A DNA stretch of 37,137 nt from T1Sed10-7 sp040904745 (lineage in GTDB: Bacteria; Actinomycetota; Nitriliruptoria; Nitriliruptorales; Nitriliruptoraceae), in NCBI GenBank assembly GCA_040904745.1, contig JBBDSW010000089.1:1-37137 (forward strand), given 5' to 3'. Below, in pieces: positions 22,663-31,033 of this stretch. Position 1 is the stretch's first letter. Every line of letters begins with the position of its first letter. Under the pieces are notes generated by a model that did not search any database, was not told the origin of the DNA, and saw only the letters and a list, made by a program, of their open reading frames with translations. The translations under genes were made by a program, and so were the position numbers.

Positions 22663-24225
22663 ATGTCCGGCGATCCGGAGGGAGTGGCGCCCGAGGATCG
22701 CCCCCTGCTCGGTGATGCGGGTGAACCGGGGCGCACCGGCCGGCGTGCCCGCCTGGGGTTGGCGCTCGGGCCGCTCGCCGCCCTGGCCACCTACCTCCTG
22801 GTGCCGCTCGGTGACGGCGGGCTGACCAGGGGCGGTCGCGCCACCGCGGCGGTCGCCGTCCTGATGGCCGCGTGGTGGGTGGCCGAAACCCTCCCGCTGG
22901 CGGTCACCTCGCTGCTGCCGATCGTGCTCCTACCCCTGACCGGAGCGCTGGAGCTCGCGGAGACGACCGCGGCCTACGGGAACCCGCTGGTCTTCCTCTT
23001 CCTCGGGGGGTTCGTGCTGGCGCTGGCGATGCAGCGCTGGGGCCTGCACCGACGTATCGCGCTGCGCACGATCCGGATCGTCGGGACCCGGCCGGCACGC
23101 ATGGTCGGGGGGTTCATGCTCGCCTCGGCAGCCCTGTCGATGTGGGTGAGCAACACCGCGACCACCGTCATGATGCTCCCCATCGGCGTCTCGGTCCTGG
23201 GCCTGGTGGGCGGCAAGCTCGGTGTCGATGACGCCGCCCCGACCTCGGCGGAGGACATCACCTCTGGTCCCGCCCCCAACCTCGGCATCGGGCTCATGCT
23301 CGGGATCGCCTACGCCGCGAGCATCGGGTCGATGGCGACGCTGATCGGGACGCCACCGAACACCTTCCTCGCCGGATACCTCGAGCAGGAGTACGGCATC
23401 GACCTCGGCTTCGGGCGGTGGATGCTGTTCGGGCTGCCGCTCGCCCTGGTCTTCCTCGTGCTGGCCTGGCTCCTCCTGACGCGTGTCCTCTACCCGCCCG
23501 GGATCGATGACATCCCCGGGGGCACCGCCTTCATCGAGCGTGAGCTCTCGGAGCTCGGGCCGCTGACCACGGGTGAGCGCAACGTGTTGGCGGTGTTCGT
23601 GTTGATGGCGACGTCCTGGATCCTCCGGTCACCGTTGCAGGAGGCGCTCGCGGGGACACCGGCCGCCGCGGTCGACGATCCGATCATCGCCATCGCCGGT
23701 GCCATCGTCCTGTTCGCGCTGCCCGTCGACTGGCGACGGGGGGTGTTCACGATGGACTGGACGACGGCCCGGCAGCTCCCGTGGGCCGTCCTGCTCCTCT
23801 TCGGGGGTGGTCTCGCGCTGGCGGCCGCGGTCTCGGCGAACGGGGTCGACGTGTTCGTCGGTCAACGGCTCGCCCGGCTCTCCGAGGTGCCCGTCGTCGT
23901 GCTGATCCTCATCGTGACCGCCAGCGTCCTCCTGCTCACCGAACTCACGTCCAACACCGCGACGACCGCGGCGCTGATCCCGGTGGTGGCCGGGACCGCG
24001 GTCGTGCTCGACCTCGACCCGCTGGTACTGACGATCCCGGCGGCGTTGGCGGCCAGCGGTGCGTTCGCGCTGCCCGTCGCCACACCCCCGAACGCGATCG
24101 TCTTCGGCTCGGGCTACGTGACGATCCCCCAGATGGTGCGCGCCGGGGTGGTGCTGAACGTCGTCGGGACGCTGCTCATCACCGTGTTCGCGGTGGTCCT
24201 CGCGCCCCGGGTGTTCGGGATCTGA
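22663..24225 (+). CDS. DASS/SLC13-type divalent anion:sodium symporter
   Basis: 520 residues, about eleven hydrophobic segments. Both SNT motifs that bind sodium and substrate carboxylate in the VcINDY family are present: VSNTATTVMMLPIG (about 165) and TSNTATTAALIPV (about 430). GTPPNTFLAGYL and VATPPNAIVFGSG are the paired (T/S)PPN loops. Likely substrates are C4 dicarboxylates, citrate, sulfate or phosphate; the sequence does not decide. The hydrophilic first 25 residues (MSGDPEGVAPEDRPLLGD) are longer than in E. coli relatives. It ends 6 nt before the convergent SirB1-like gene, with no room for a terminator. Confidence 0.88.
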   Translation: MSGDPEGVAPEDRPLLGDAGEPGRTGRRARLGLALGPLAALATYLLVPLGDGGLTRGGRATAAVAVLMAAWWVAETLPLAVTSLLPIVLLPLTGALELAETTAAYGNPLVFLFLGGFVLALAMQRWGLHRRIALRTIRIVGTRPARMVGGFMLASAALSMWVSNTATTVMMLPIGVSVLGLVGGKLGVDDAAPTSAEDITSGPAPNLGIGLMLGIAYAASIGSMATLIGTPPNTFLAGYLEQEYGIDLGFGRWMLFGLPLALVFLVLAWLLLTRVLYPPGIDDIPGGTAFIERELSELGPLTTGERNVLAVFVLMATSWILRSPLQEALAGTPAAAVDDPIIAIAGAIVLFALPVDWRRGVFTMDWTTARQLPWAVLLLFGGGLALAAAVSANGVDVFVGQRLARLSEVPVVVLILIVTASVLLLTELTSNTATTAALIPVVAGTAVVLDLDPLVLTIPAALAASGAFALPVATPPNAIVFGSGYVTIPQMVRAGVVLNVVGTLLITVFAVVLAPRVFGI

Positions 24226-24231
24226 CCGACG

Positions 24232-25053
24232 TCAGTTCATCCGCGAGCGTGCCTCGATCGCCGCACGGCGGACGGTCTCGCGCTCCGGGGTGTCACCGGC
24301 GGTCAGCTCGAGGAAGCGCTCGAAGGCCGCTGCAGCCCGGTCGAAGCGGCCCGTGGCGGCCAGGAGCTCCCCATGCTGGCGATGGTCGGCGGGGACCCGG
24401 TTCGGCAGCGCCAGCTTGAGCTCGACCGTCCACAGCGCCCGGCCCGGGGCACCCGCGGCGCGGAGATCGCGGGTGAGGTTGTTGAGGAGTCGGCGGACGA
24501 CGTTGACGGTCGGGCTCGGTCTGAGCATGGAGCGCCGGTAGGCCAGTTGCCCCGCGGTCGCGGTCGTCACGCGCTCGCTGAGCGCTCCCTCGTCGAGTAT
24601 CCGTCCGCCGTGGAACGGATCGAGCACGACCGGTCGATCACCGTCCGGGATACCGGTCACGACATGGCCGGGGAGCCCGATCAGGTAGGCCGGGACCCCG
24701 ATCCGCCGCGCGATGGCCGCGTAGACGATCGAGAGCGTGATCGGCAGGCCCCGGCGGGTCGCGACGACGTGGTGCAGGAGGGAGTCCTCGGGTGTCGGTT
24801 CCCGTCCGACCTCGCCGCCGAACCCCAGCTCCCCGGCGAGGTAGTCGGCCAACGCGGCGGCTGCCTGGCGTCCGTACCCGAGCGGCGGATGCCGGGCTTC
24901 CAGCGCATCGGCGAGCGCGTCGAGCCGGAGCAGCTCCACCTCGATGTCGAGGTCGGGGTCGGCTCCCACCGCGCACAGCAACGCCGCCTCCGCGAGGTCG
25001 ACGTCGTTCCGTCGGGCCAGGCGGACGAGTCGGTCACGGGATGCGGCGGTCAT
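24232..25053 (-). CDS. SirB1-family protein: transglutaminase-like domain with C-terminal TPR
   Basis: 273 residues. The middle (about 75-180) has the SirB1-type block: DSLLHHVVATRRGLPITLSI, VYAAIARRIGVPAYLIGLPG, HVVTGI and VVLDPFHGGRILDEG, in which His and Asp would be the transglutaminase-like pair while the usual catalytic Cys is not evident (RRGLPITLS). The C-terminus (about 205-265) is a TPR-like helical pair (FDRAAAAFERFLELT). The family's biochemical role is poorly known. The ATG at 25053 is preceded 6 nt upstream by TACCGT and no ribosome site, suggesting a leaderless message. Confidence 0.8.
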   Translation of the reverse strand: MTAASRDRLVRLARRNDVDLAEAALLCAVGADPDLDIEVELLRLDALADALEARHPPLGYGRQAAAALADYLAGELGFGGEVGREPTPEDSLLHHVVATRRGLPITLSIVYAAIARRIGVPAYLIGLPGHVVTGIPDGDRPVVLDPFHGGRILDEGALSERVTTATAGQLAYRRSMLRPSPTVNVVRRLLNNLTRDLRAAGAPGRALWTVELKLALPNRVPADHRQHGELLAATGRFDRAAAAFERFLELTAGDTPERETVRRAAIEARSRMN

Positions 25054-25059
25054 GGGGGC

Positions 25060-25065
25060 ACGGTA
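25060..25065 (-). promoter_or_regulatory. -10 box of a probable leaderless transcript (SirB1-like gene)
   Basis: Minus-strand TACCGT ends 6 nt before the ATG at 25053; with this spacing transcription would begin at the start codon. Confidence 0.5.
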
Positions 25066-25097
25066 CCGCCGGTGTGTTCCTGAGCGCGGTGGCCCGC

Positions 25098-25103
25098 TAC
25101 GGT
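25098..25103 (+). promoter_or_regulatory. candidate -10 box for the pnt operon
   Basis: TACGGT, 82 nt before the GTG of pntAA, back to back with the leaderless promoter of the divergent SirB1-like gene. Confidence 0.4.
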
Positions 25104-25185
25104 TCCCGACCGACGGCTCCCGCGGTGCGCTGTAACCGGCGCAGGACGTGCCCGCTCGCCGCGGGGAGGCCGCAGGGAGCAAGCC

Positions 25186-26325
25186 GTGTCCACGATGTTC
25201 ATCCCTCGCGAGACCGCTGCTGGTGAGCGCCGTGTCGCCGCGACGCCCGCCTCGGTCCGTTCGCTGACCCGGGCCGGGCTCGAGGTTGTCGTCACGAGCG
25301 GGGCCGGCACGGCTGCCGGCATCACCGACGAGGCGTACGAAGAGGCCGGTGCCCGGATCGGCGCGGACGACGACATCGCCGGGGCGGCACTGGTCGCCCG
25401 CGTTGCGCCACCCTCGCTCGACGAGGTCGCCACGCTGCCGAAGGGGGCGGTGCTGCTCACGTTCACCGCGCCGCACCGCAACCTGGAGATGGTCTCCGCA
25501 CTGGCCGAGCGTGGTGTCACGACGCTGGCGATGGAGCTCGTCCCCCGGATCAGCCGGGCCCAGTCGATCGACGCGCTCTCCAGCCAGGCCAACATCTCCG
25601 GCTACCGGGCGGTCATCACCGCGGCGTACGAGCTGGACAAGTACTTCCCGCTGTTCATGACCGCCGCTGGGACCATCAAGCCGGCGACCCTGGTCGTGCT
25701 CGGTGCGGGTGTGGCGGGTCTGCAGGCGGTGGCCACCGGTCGTCGCCTGGGAGCCGTGGTCAAGGTCTCCGACATCCGCGCAGCCGCCAAGGAGGAGGTC
25801 GCCTCGCTCGGGGGACAGTTCATCGACGTGCCTTCCGACGAGGACCTCACCGGCGAGGGTGGCTACGCCAAGGAGGCCGGCGAGGACTTCCTGGAACGCC
25901 AGCGTCGGGTCCTGACCGAGGCGCTGCGCGGCGCCCATGCCGTGATCACCACCGCACAGATCCCCGGGCGCCCCGCCCCCCGCCTGCTGACCGAGGAGAT
26001 GGTCGAGGCGATGCCGCGGGGTGCGGTGGTCATCGACCTCGCCGCAGCCGACGGCGGGAACTGCGAGCTGACCGCCCTGACCGGCACGGTCGAGCATGAT
26101 GGGGTGCGCATCCTCCCCGGCCACAACCTGGCCTCCGAGATGCCTGGGGAAGCCAGCGCGATGTACGCCAACAACATCGTGTCGTTCGTCTCGCTGCTCA
26201 CCGACGACGAGGGCGCGCTCCACCTCGACCGTGATGACGAGGTCGTGGCCGGATCGTTGCTCACCGCTGACGGCGAGGTGGTGCACGAACGCACCGCCGA
26301 GCTGATCCGAGGAGGTTCCGCCTGA
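25186..26325 (+). CDS. pntAA: NAD(P) transhydrogenase subunit alpha, part 1 (NAD-binding domain I)
   Basis: Soluble domain I of the proton-translocating transhydrogenase, which uses the proton gradient to move hydride from NADH to NADP+. The 379-residue protein begins FIPRETAAGERRVAATP, has the transhydrogenase segment ALVARVAPPSLDEVATLPKG, the Rossmann motif VLGAGVAGLQAVATGRRLGA (about 168-187) and VITTAQIPGRPAPRLLTEEM. It ends before any membrane helix, so this is the split three-gene form. The GTG at 25186 has GGGAG 10 nt upstream; ATG at 25195 is possible. It is joined to pntAB by a TGATG overlap. Confidence 0.94.
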   Translation: MSTMFIPRETAAGERRVAATPASVRSLTRAGLEVVVTSGAGTAAGITDEAYEEAGARIGADDDIAGAALVARVAPPSLDEVATLPKGAVLLTFTAPHRNLEMVSALAERGVTTLAMELVPRISRAQSIDALSSQANISGYRAVITAAYELDKYFPLFMTAAGTIKPATLVVLGAGVAGLQAVATGRRLGAVVKVSDIRAAAKEEVASLGGQFIDVPSDEDLTGEGGYAKEAGEDFLERQRRVLTEALRGAHAVITTAQIPGRPAPRLLTEEMVEAMPRGAVVIDLAAADGGNCELTALTGTVEHDGVRILPGHNLASEMPGEASAMYANNIVSFVSLLTDDEGALHLDRDDEVVAGSLLTADGEVVHERTAELIRGGSA

Positions 26326-26606
26326 TGGGCACGCTGCTGTTGAGCCTGTACGTGTTCGTGCTCGCCGCCTTCCTCGGCTTCGAGTTGATCAACAAGGTCC
26401 CGCCGACCCTGCACACGCCCTTGATGTCGGGGGCGAACGCGATGTCCGGGGTCACGGTGATCGGTGCGCTGACGCTGGTGACGGTCGCCGCGGCATCCGC
26501 GAGCGTCCTGTTCGGGGTGCTCGCGCTCATCCTCGCGACCATCAACGTCGTCGGTGGCTTCCTGGTCACCGACCGGATGCTCGCCACGTTCGGGGGCCGC
26601 AAGTGA
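26325..26606 (+). CDS. pntAB: NAD(P) transhydrogenase subunit alpha, part 2 (membrane)
   Basis: 93-residue membrane subunit with three helices: LLLSLYVFVLAAFLGFELI, SGVTVIGALTLVTVAAASA and VLFGVLALILATINVVGGF. It holds the first part of proton-conducting domain II. KVPPTLHTPLMSGANAMSG is the highly conserved loop. It shares one base with the pntAA stop and overlaps pntB by 4 nt (GTGA), so the three subunits are translated together. Confidence 0.93.
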   Translation: MGTLLLSLYVFVLAAFLGFELINKVPPTLHTPLMSGANAMSGVTVIGALTLVTVAAASASVLFGVLALILATINVVGGFLVTDRMLATFGGRK

Positions 26607-28021
26607 CCAAGACGGATCTCACGGGCCTCCTCGCCCTCGTCTCCATCGCGCTGTTCGTCGTCGGGCTCAAGCGCCTGTCGAAGGTGCGCACCGCCCGGAC
26701 CGGCAACGCGCTGATGGCCGCCGGCATGCTGCTCGCGGTCGTCATCACGCTGCTGGAGATCGGGCTGGTCGACTACCGCTGGATCATCGGCGGGTTGGCG
26801 ATCGGCGGTGCGATCGGCGTCCTGATCGTCATCCGCGCCCAGGCCACCCAGATGCCGGAGATCGTGGCCCGGTTCAACGGCTTCGGGGGTGCTGCCTCGG
26901 CGCTGGTGGCCATCTCGCTGTTCTGGTTGGAGGTCGTCGAGGAAGGTGGAGAGGTCACCGCGGCGAGCGCTCTCGGCGGAACGGCGGCCGTCACGCTCGT
27001 CCTCTCGGTGCTGATCGGATCCTCGACCCTGTCGGGCAGCATCCTCGCGGAGCTGAAGCTCCGTGGGACGATCTCCGGGACACCGGCCGTGCCGCTCAGG
27101 ACCGGTCTGATGGGCCTCTTGGCCGTCGGTGGGCTGGTGCTCGGTGGGATCGCCGTGTTCGCCATCGACGACACCGCGCTGGCGGCGGGACTCATCATCA
27201 CCCTGTTCGTGGTGAGCCTCCTGGTCGGGATCGTGCTGGTCCTTCCCATCGGCGGGGCCGACATGCCGGTGGTCATCAGCCTGCTCAACTCCCTGTCCGG
27301 GTTGGCCGCGGCGGCCACCGGCTTCGCGTTGGCGAAGCCGCTGCTGATCATCGCGGGAACGATCGTCGGAGCGGCCGGGCTGATCCTGACCCAGATCATG
27401 TGCGTCGCGATGAACCGGTCGCTGATCAACGTGATCGCCGGGGGCTACGGCGGCGACGGTGGCGGCGGCGAGCACGGCGAGTACACCAACGTCGTCTCCA
27501 CCGACGCGGAGTCGGCGGCGATGGTGTTGGAGGCCGCCCAGTCGGTGATCATCGTCCCCGGGTACGGCCTGGCCGCGGCCCGGGCCCAGAACGCGGCCCA
27601 TGACCTCGCTCGTGCCCTGCAGGACCGGGGGGTCCAGGTGCGGTTCGCGATCCACCCGGTCGCCGGGCGGATGCCCGGCCACATGAACGTCGTCCTGGCG
27701 GAGGCCGAGGTCCCCTACGAGTTGCTCCACGAGATGTCCGAGATCAACCCGGAGTTCGCCCAGACCGACGTGGCCATCGTCGTGGGTGCGAACGACGTCG
27801 TGAACCCGGCCGCCAACGACACCCCCGGCAGCCCGATCGCCGGCATGCCGATCCTCGACGTCGAGGCGGCGAGGCGTGTGTTCGTCATCAAGCGGTCGCT
27901 CTCGCCGGGGTACGCCGGGATCAAGAACGATCTCTTCGAACGCGACCACACGGTCATGCTGTACGGCGACGCGAAGGCCGTCCTCACCGACCTGACCGCC
28001 GAGCTGGGCGCCAACGACTGA
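26603..28021 (+). CDS. pntB: NAD(P) transhydrogenase subunit beta
   Basis: 472 residues: a membrane part of about eight or nine helices (1-275, including ATQMPEIVARFNGFGGAASA) and the soluble NADP-binding domain III (about 295-472) with VIIVPGYGLAAARAQ, VRFAIHPVAGRMPGHMNVVL and DVAIVVGANDVVNPAA. SLSPGYAGIKNDLF and MLYGDAKAVL complete domain III. The GTG start overlaps pntAB. The complete pnt set can supply NADPH from NADH, which in this genome could come from the hydrogenase upstream. Confidence 0.95.
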   Translation: MTKTDLTGLLALVSIALFVVGLKRLSKVRTARTGNALMAAGMLLAVVITLLEIGLVDYRWIIGGLAIGGAIGVLIVIRAQATQMPEIVARFNGFGGAASALVAISLFWLEVVEEGGEVTAASALGGTAAVTLVLSVLIGSSTLSGSILAELKLRGTISGTPAVPLRTGLMGLLAVGGLVLGGIAVFAIDDTALAAGLIITLFVVSLLVGIVLVLPIGGADMPVVISLLNSLSGLAAAATGFALAKPLLIIAGTIVGAAGLILTQIMCVAMNRSLINVIAGGYGGDGGGGEHGEYTNVVSTDAESAAMVLEAAQSVIIVPGYGLAAARAQNAAHDLARALQDRGVQVRFAIHPVAGRMPGHMNVVLAEAEVPYELLHEMSEINPEFAQTDVAIVVGANDVVNPAANDTPGSPIAGMPILDVEAARRVFVIKRSLSPGYAGIKNDLFERDHTVMLYGDAKAVLTDLTAELGAND

Positions 28022-28108
28022 GCTCCCCGATGGACCTGACGGGCAGGCCTGCGTCGCCCTGGTGCAGGGTCGCTGCGTACGGCTCGCGGTCGGGCTCCGG
28101 TCGGTCAC

Positions 28109-28114
28109 TAAGCT
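28109..28114 (+). promoter_or_regulatory. candidate -10 box for glpX
   Basis: TAAGCT, 69 nt before the GTG of glpX. Confidence 0.4.
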
Positions 28115-28183
28115 CGTATCCGGTGGACGTGCCCCGTTCCGCGCCACGTGCGGGACGCTGGCGGTGCACCGGGAGGGAGCGAC

Positions 28184-29173
28184 GTGAGCCCGGAGAAGCC
28201 CGACCGCAACCTCGCCATCGAGTTCGTCCGTGTCACCGAGGCGGCCGCCATGGCCGCCTCCAGGTGGCAGGGCCGAGGTGACAAGGAGGCCGGTGATCAG
28301 GCCGCCGTGGACGCGATGCGCACCGTCCTCGACACCGTCGACATCGACGGCACCATCATCATCGGTGAGGGCGAGAAGGACCACGCGCCGATGCTGTACA
28401 ACGGGGAGCGTGTCGGCACCGGCAGCGTCCCGAAGCTCGACATCGCCGTCGATCCCGTGGAGGGCACCCGGCTGCTCGTCGAGGGCCGTCCAGGCTCGCT
28501 CGCGGTCATGGCGGGATCGCCGTCGGGGACGATGTTCGACCCGGGTCCGTGCGTCTACATGGAGAAGCTCGTGGTCGGGCGCGAGGCGGCGGGTGTGGCC
28601 GATCTGGACCGTCCGATCGAGGAGAACCTGGCCGCGATCGCCCAGGCGATCGGACGACCTCTCGCCGACCTGACCGTGGTCATGCTCGATCGTGATCGCC
28701 ACGAGGACGCCAAGCGGCGGGTCCGGGAGGCCGGGTGCCGCCTGCAGCTCATCACCGACGGCGACGTTGCCGGAGGGATCGTCGCCGCCTGGGCCGACCG
28801 ACCCCAGATCGATGTGCTGTACGGGATCGGCGGCACTCCGGAAGGTGTGATCACCGCATGCGCGGTCAAGGCTCTCGAAGGGGAGATGCTCGCCCGTCTC
28901 TGGCCCCGGTCCGATCCGGAGCGCGAAGCCGCCGAGGACGCCGGCTACGACCTCGAGGCGATCCTCACGACCGATGAGCTCGTCGCCGCCGACGACTGCT
29001 TCGTCGCGTGCACGGGTATCACCCCGGGGCAGCTCCTGCGTGGGGTCAACTTCGACAAGCGTGGGGTCACCACCGAGTCGTTGGTCATGCGGGCCAAGTC
29101 GGGCACGGTGCGCACGATCCGGGCCCGACACCGTCTCGAGAAGCTCCGGGAGTACTCGGCCGTGCCCTACTGA
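28184..29173 (+). CDS. glpX: class II fructose-1,6-bisphosphatase
   Basis: Gluconeogenic enzyme removing the 1-phosphate of fructose 1,6-bisphosphate. The 329-residue protein matches GlpX: RNLAIEFVRVTEAAAMAA at the start, GTIIIGEGEKDHAPMLYNGE (metal-binding acidic residues), DIAVDPVEGTRLL, ITDGDVAGGIVAAW and GIGGTPEGVITACAVK. GGGAGG lies 8-9 nt before the GTG. In M. tuberculosis glpX is next to fumC; here glpX is at the far end of the window from fumC. Its 3' end overlaps the convergent hydrolase by 7 nt. Confidence 0.95.
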   Translation: MSPEKPDRNLAIEFVRVTEAAAMAASRWQGRGDKEAGDQAAVDAMRTVLDTVDIDGTIIIGEGEKDHAPMLYNGERVGTGSVPKLDIAVDPVEGTRLLVEGRPGSLAVMAGSPSGTMFDPGPCVYMEKLVVGREAAGVADLDRPIEENLAAIAQAIGRPLADLTVVMLDRDRHEDAKRRVREAGCRLQLITDGDVAGGIVAAWADRPQIDVLYGIGGTPEGVITACAVKALEGEMLARLWPRSDPEREAAEDAGYDLEAILTTDELVAADDCFVACTGITPGQLLRGVNFDKRGVTTESLVMRAKSGTVRTIRARHRLEKLREYSAVPY

Positions 29174-30126
29174 GCGAGTCGAGCTGCCGGCTCGTCCCCG
29201 TTCGCACGCAGGGGGGCGGTCAGGGCACGGATCCGCTCGGCGAGGATCTCAGGGAACTCGATCGGCAGGCCGTGGCTGCCGCCTGGGAGGACCAGCAGGT
29301 CAGCGTTCGGCAGGGCCTCGGCCAGGCGCTCGCCCACGCTGGCCGGGGCCCAGGCATCGAGGTCCCCGACGGCCACCAGGGTCGGCACGTCGACCGCGTC
29401 GAGGAACGGGCTCGCGTCGAAGGCGTGCATCCCCCGCGCGGTCCAGATGGCGGTGCGCGGGTCGACGCGGCCGACGTGCCAGCGATAGGCGCGCATCCCC
29501 TCCTCGGGCGTGTGGGGGCCGAGCGCACGGATCGCTCGGGCGACCGGCATGGTGCCCGGGAGCTCGAGGGCCCGCATGGCGAGCCCCGTCAGCGCCCGGG
29601 GAAGTGCCGGCACGAGCATGGAGACCATGGGGAAGACCGTGGCGGCGGTCGCGTTGCCGTAGAAGGTGTGCAGGGGCGAGGAGTACGGCCCGGCGAGCAG
29701 GGCCAGCCGGCCGACGAGGTCCGGACGCGCCTGCCACAGTGCCAAGGCGACCTGTACCCCCATCGAGTGCCCGACGACCGTCGCTTCGCGTAGACCCTCG
29801 GCATCCGCGACCGCAGCCACGTCGCTGGCCAGGCGCTCCATCGAGTAGGCGTCAGCGGCCGGTGGGAGCCGGTGGCCGCCGGCCTCGCTGGAGGCCCCGA
29901 TCCCGCGGTAGTTCAGGACGACGACCCGGTGATCGTGGGCGAGATCCGGTGCGAGATCGCGCCAGAAGTTGTCGGGGCACAGGTAGCCGGCGCACAGGAG
30001 CAACGCCGGGGCGCGGTCCGGGCCCCGCGCCGTGTAGGCCACCTGCGTCCCGTCCGGGGCCAGTGCGAAGCGGTCCTTGCGCCACAGGTGGCCGCCGCGG
30101 TCCGGCCAGCCCGACCCCAACCGCAT
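29167..30126 (-). CDS. alpha/beta hydrolase
   Basis: 319 residues with the alpha/beta-hydrolase fold: oxyanion region LLLCAGYLCPDNFWRDLAP, VVLNYRGIGASS, nucleophile elbow VVGHSMGVQVAL (Ser about 136), acid in VAVGDLDAWAP and His in LPGGSHGLPIEFP near 295. The substrate is unknown; such proteins include esterases, epoxide hydrolases and dienelactone-type enzymes. The ATG at 30126 follows GGGAGG with a spacing of only 2 nt, so an upstream GTG one codon earlier is possible. It diverges from the PhoU-like gene; the PHO box lies between them, so phosphate control of the hydrolase is possible. Confidence 0.83.
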   Translation of the reverse strand: MRLGSGWPDRGGHLWRKDRFALAPDGTQVAYTARGPDRAPALLLCAGYLCPDNFWRDLAPDLAHDHRVVVLNYRGIGASSEAGGHRLPPAADAYSMERLASDVAAVADAEGLREATVVGHSMGVQVALALWQARPDLVGRLALLAGPYSSPLHTFYGNATAATVFPMVSMLVPALPRALTGLAMRALELPGTMPVARAIRALGPHTPEEGMRAYRWHVGRVDPRTAIWTARGMHAFDASPFLDAVDVPTLVAVGDLDAWAPASVGERLAEALPNADLLVLPGGSHGLPIEFPEILAERIRALTAPLRANGDEPAARLAQ

Positions 30127-30161
30127 CACCTCCCGGCCTCGTCGGATAAGTGGACCGTCGG

Positions 30162-30167
30162 AGCCTA
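30162..30167 (-). promoter_or_regulatory. candidate -10 box for alpha/beta hydrolase
   Basis: Minus-strand TAGGCT, 35 nt before the ATG at 30126. Confidence 0.45.
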
Positions 30168-30207
30168 CGGGAGGCGCTCGTGTGCGCACGCCAACACCTC
30201 GCTGTGC

Positions 30208-30229
30208 GTTCACCGTCCGTTCACCTCGA
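30208..30229 (+). promoter_or_regulatory. PHO box: two 11-nt direct repeat units
   Basis: GTTCACCGTCC followed directly by GTTCACCTCGA: two units with identical GTTCACC heads at an exact 11-nt period, with a weak third unit (TGTCAGCGTCG) after it. This is the known actinobacterial PhoP/RegX3-type PHO box. It ends 27 nt before the TACCGT -10 box of the PhoU-like gene, near the normal activator position, and a cognate-type response regulator is encoded 1.5 kb away. Confidence 0.75.
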
Positions 30230-30256
30230 TGTCAGCGTCGGTGAGCGACCCGGGCC

Positions 30257-30262
30257 TACCGT
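30257..30262 (+). promoter_or_regulatory. candidate -10 box for PhoU-like gene
   Basis: TACCGT, 50 nt before the GTG at 30313 and just downstream of the PHO box. Confidence 0.5.
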
Positions 30263-30312
30263 GCTGTCACGAACGAGGTCCCCGACGTCTTGACTCGATA
30301 CCAGGAGGGGCA

Positions 30313-31014
30313 GTGACCGGAACCACCGGGAGTGGCACCTCCACCGGCGCCTCGCATGCCGCGGGGACACTGCGCGGTGCCTACGCGACACGGCTCGATG
30401 GGATCGATGACGAGCTGACCCGGGGGGCGCTGGTGGTCGCGGAGTCGATGCCGCGTATCACCCGCGGCTTCCTGAGCGCCGACCAGGACGTCCTCGACGA
30501 CGCCCGCCGGTTGGCGGATGAGGTGCGGGAGCGGTGCCGCTGGGTGGAGGAACAGGGCTTCATCCTGCTGGCACGGGAGGCCCCGGTGTCCGGTGACCTC
30601 CGCCGGCTCGTCGCGATGTTGCGGCTGGTCTACGACGCGGAGCGGTCCGGGCGGCTGATGCGGCACGTCGCCGAGGGTGTGGAGAAGGTGGACGCGCGGC
30701 AACTCCCGCCGGCGCTACGCCAGCAGCTCGAGGAACTGGCCCACCGTTCCAGCGAGGTCTTCCTCCGGGGGGTCGACGCCTGGCGCCAGCGCGATCCGCA
30801 TGCCGTGTACGAGATCGACCGCCTCGACGCCGACGTGGACACGCTGCGGGTCGGCCTGGTCGGCCACGCTCAGGCCCTCGAGGGTGCACCGGGTGAGGTG
30901 CTGTTCCTCGGGTTGCTGGGCCGCTACTTCGAGCGTCTCGCCGATCACGGCGTCGCGTTCGCGCAGCACACCACGTTCGTCGTGACCGGGGAACGCGTCG
31001 ATGTCGGACCGTGA
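30313..31014 (+). CDS. PhoU-like phosphate regulator (paralogue A)
   Basis: 233 residues, all helical, with the PhoU pattern of two three-helix bundles: a first bundle about 22-125 (GFLSADQDVLDDARRLADEV, EAPVSGDLRRLVAMLRLVYD, AERSGRLMRHVAEGV) and a second about 130-230 ending LLGRYFERLADHGVAFAQHT, the characteristic ERLADH block near the C-terminus. PhoU proteins restrain the phosphate kinase through the Pst transporter; no pst genes are in the window. AGGAGGGG precedes the GTG. The upstream PHO box suggests induction in phosphate starvation. It converges with a second PhoU gene 19 nt away. Confidence 0.82.
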   Translation: MTGTTGSGTSTGASHAAGTLRGAYATRLDGIDDELTRGALVVAESMPRITRGFLSADQDVLDDARRLADEVRERCRWVEEQGFILLAREAPVSGDLRRLVAMLRLVYDAERSGRLMRHVAEGVEKVDARQLPPALRQQLEELAHRSSEVFLRGVDAWRQRDPHAVYEIDRLDADVDTLRVGLVGHAQALEGAPGEVLFLGLLGRYFERLADHGVAFAQHTTFVVTGERVDVGP

Positions 31015-31033
31015 GCCGCCGGCGGTCGGACGC

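Noticed and set aside
26261..29131. 956-codon minus-strand open frame across pnt and glpX
   Set aside because: Low-complexity His/Asp/Arg-rich translation with no domain; antisense of four well-supported genes.
31015..31033. CCGCCGGCGG between the two PhoU stops considered a bidirectional terminator
   Set aside because: Only a 5-bp palindrome without loop or T-tract.
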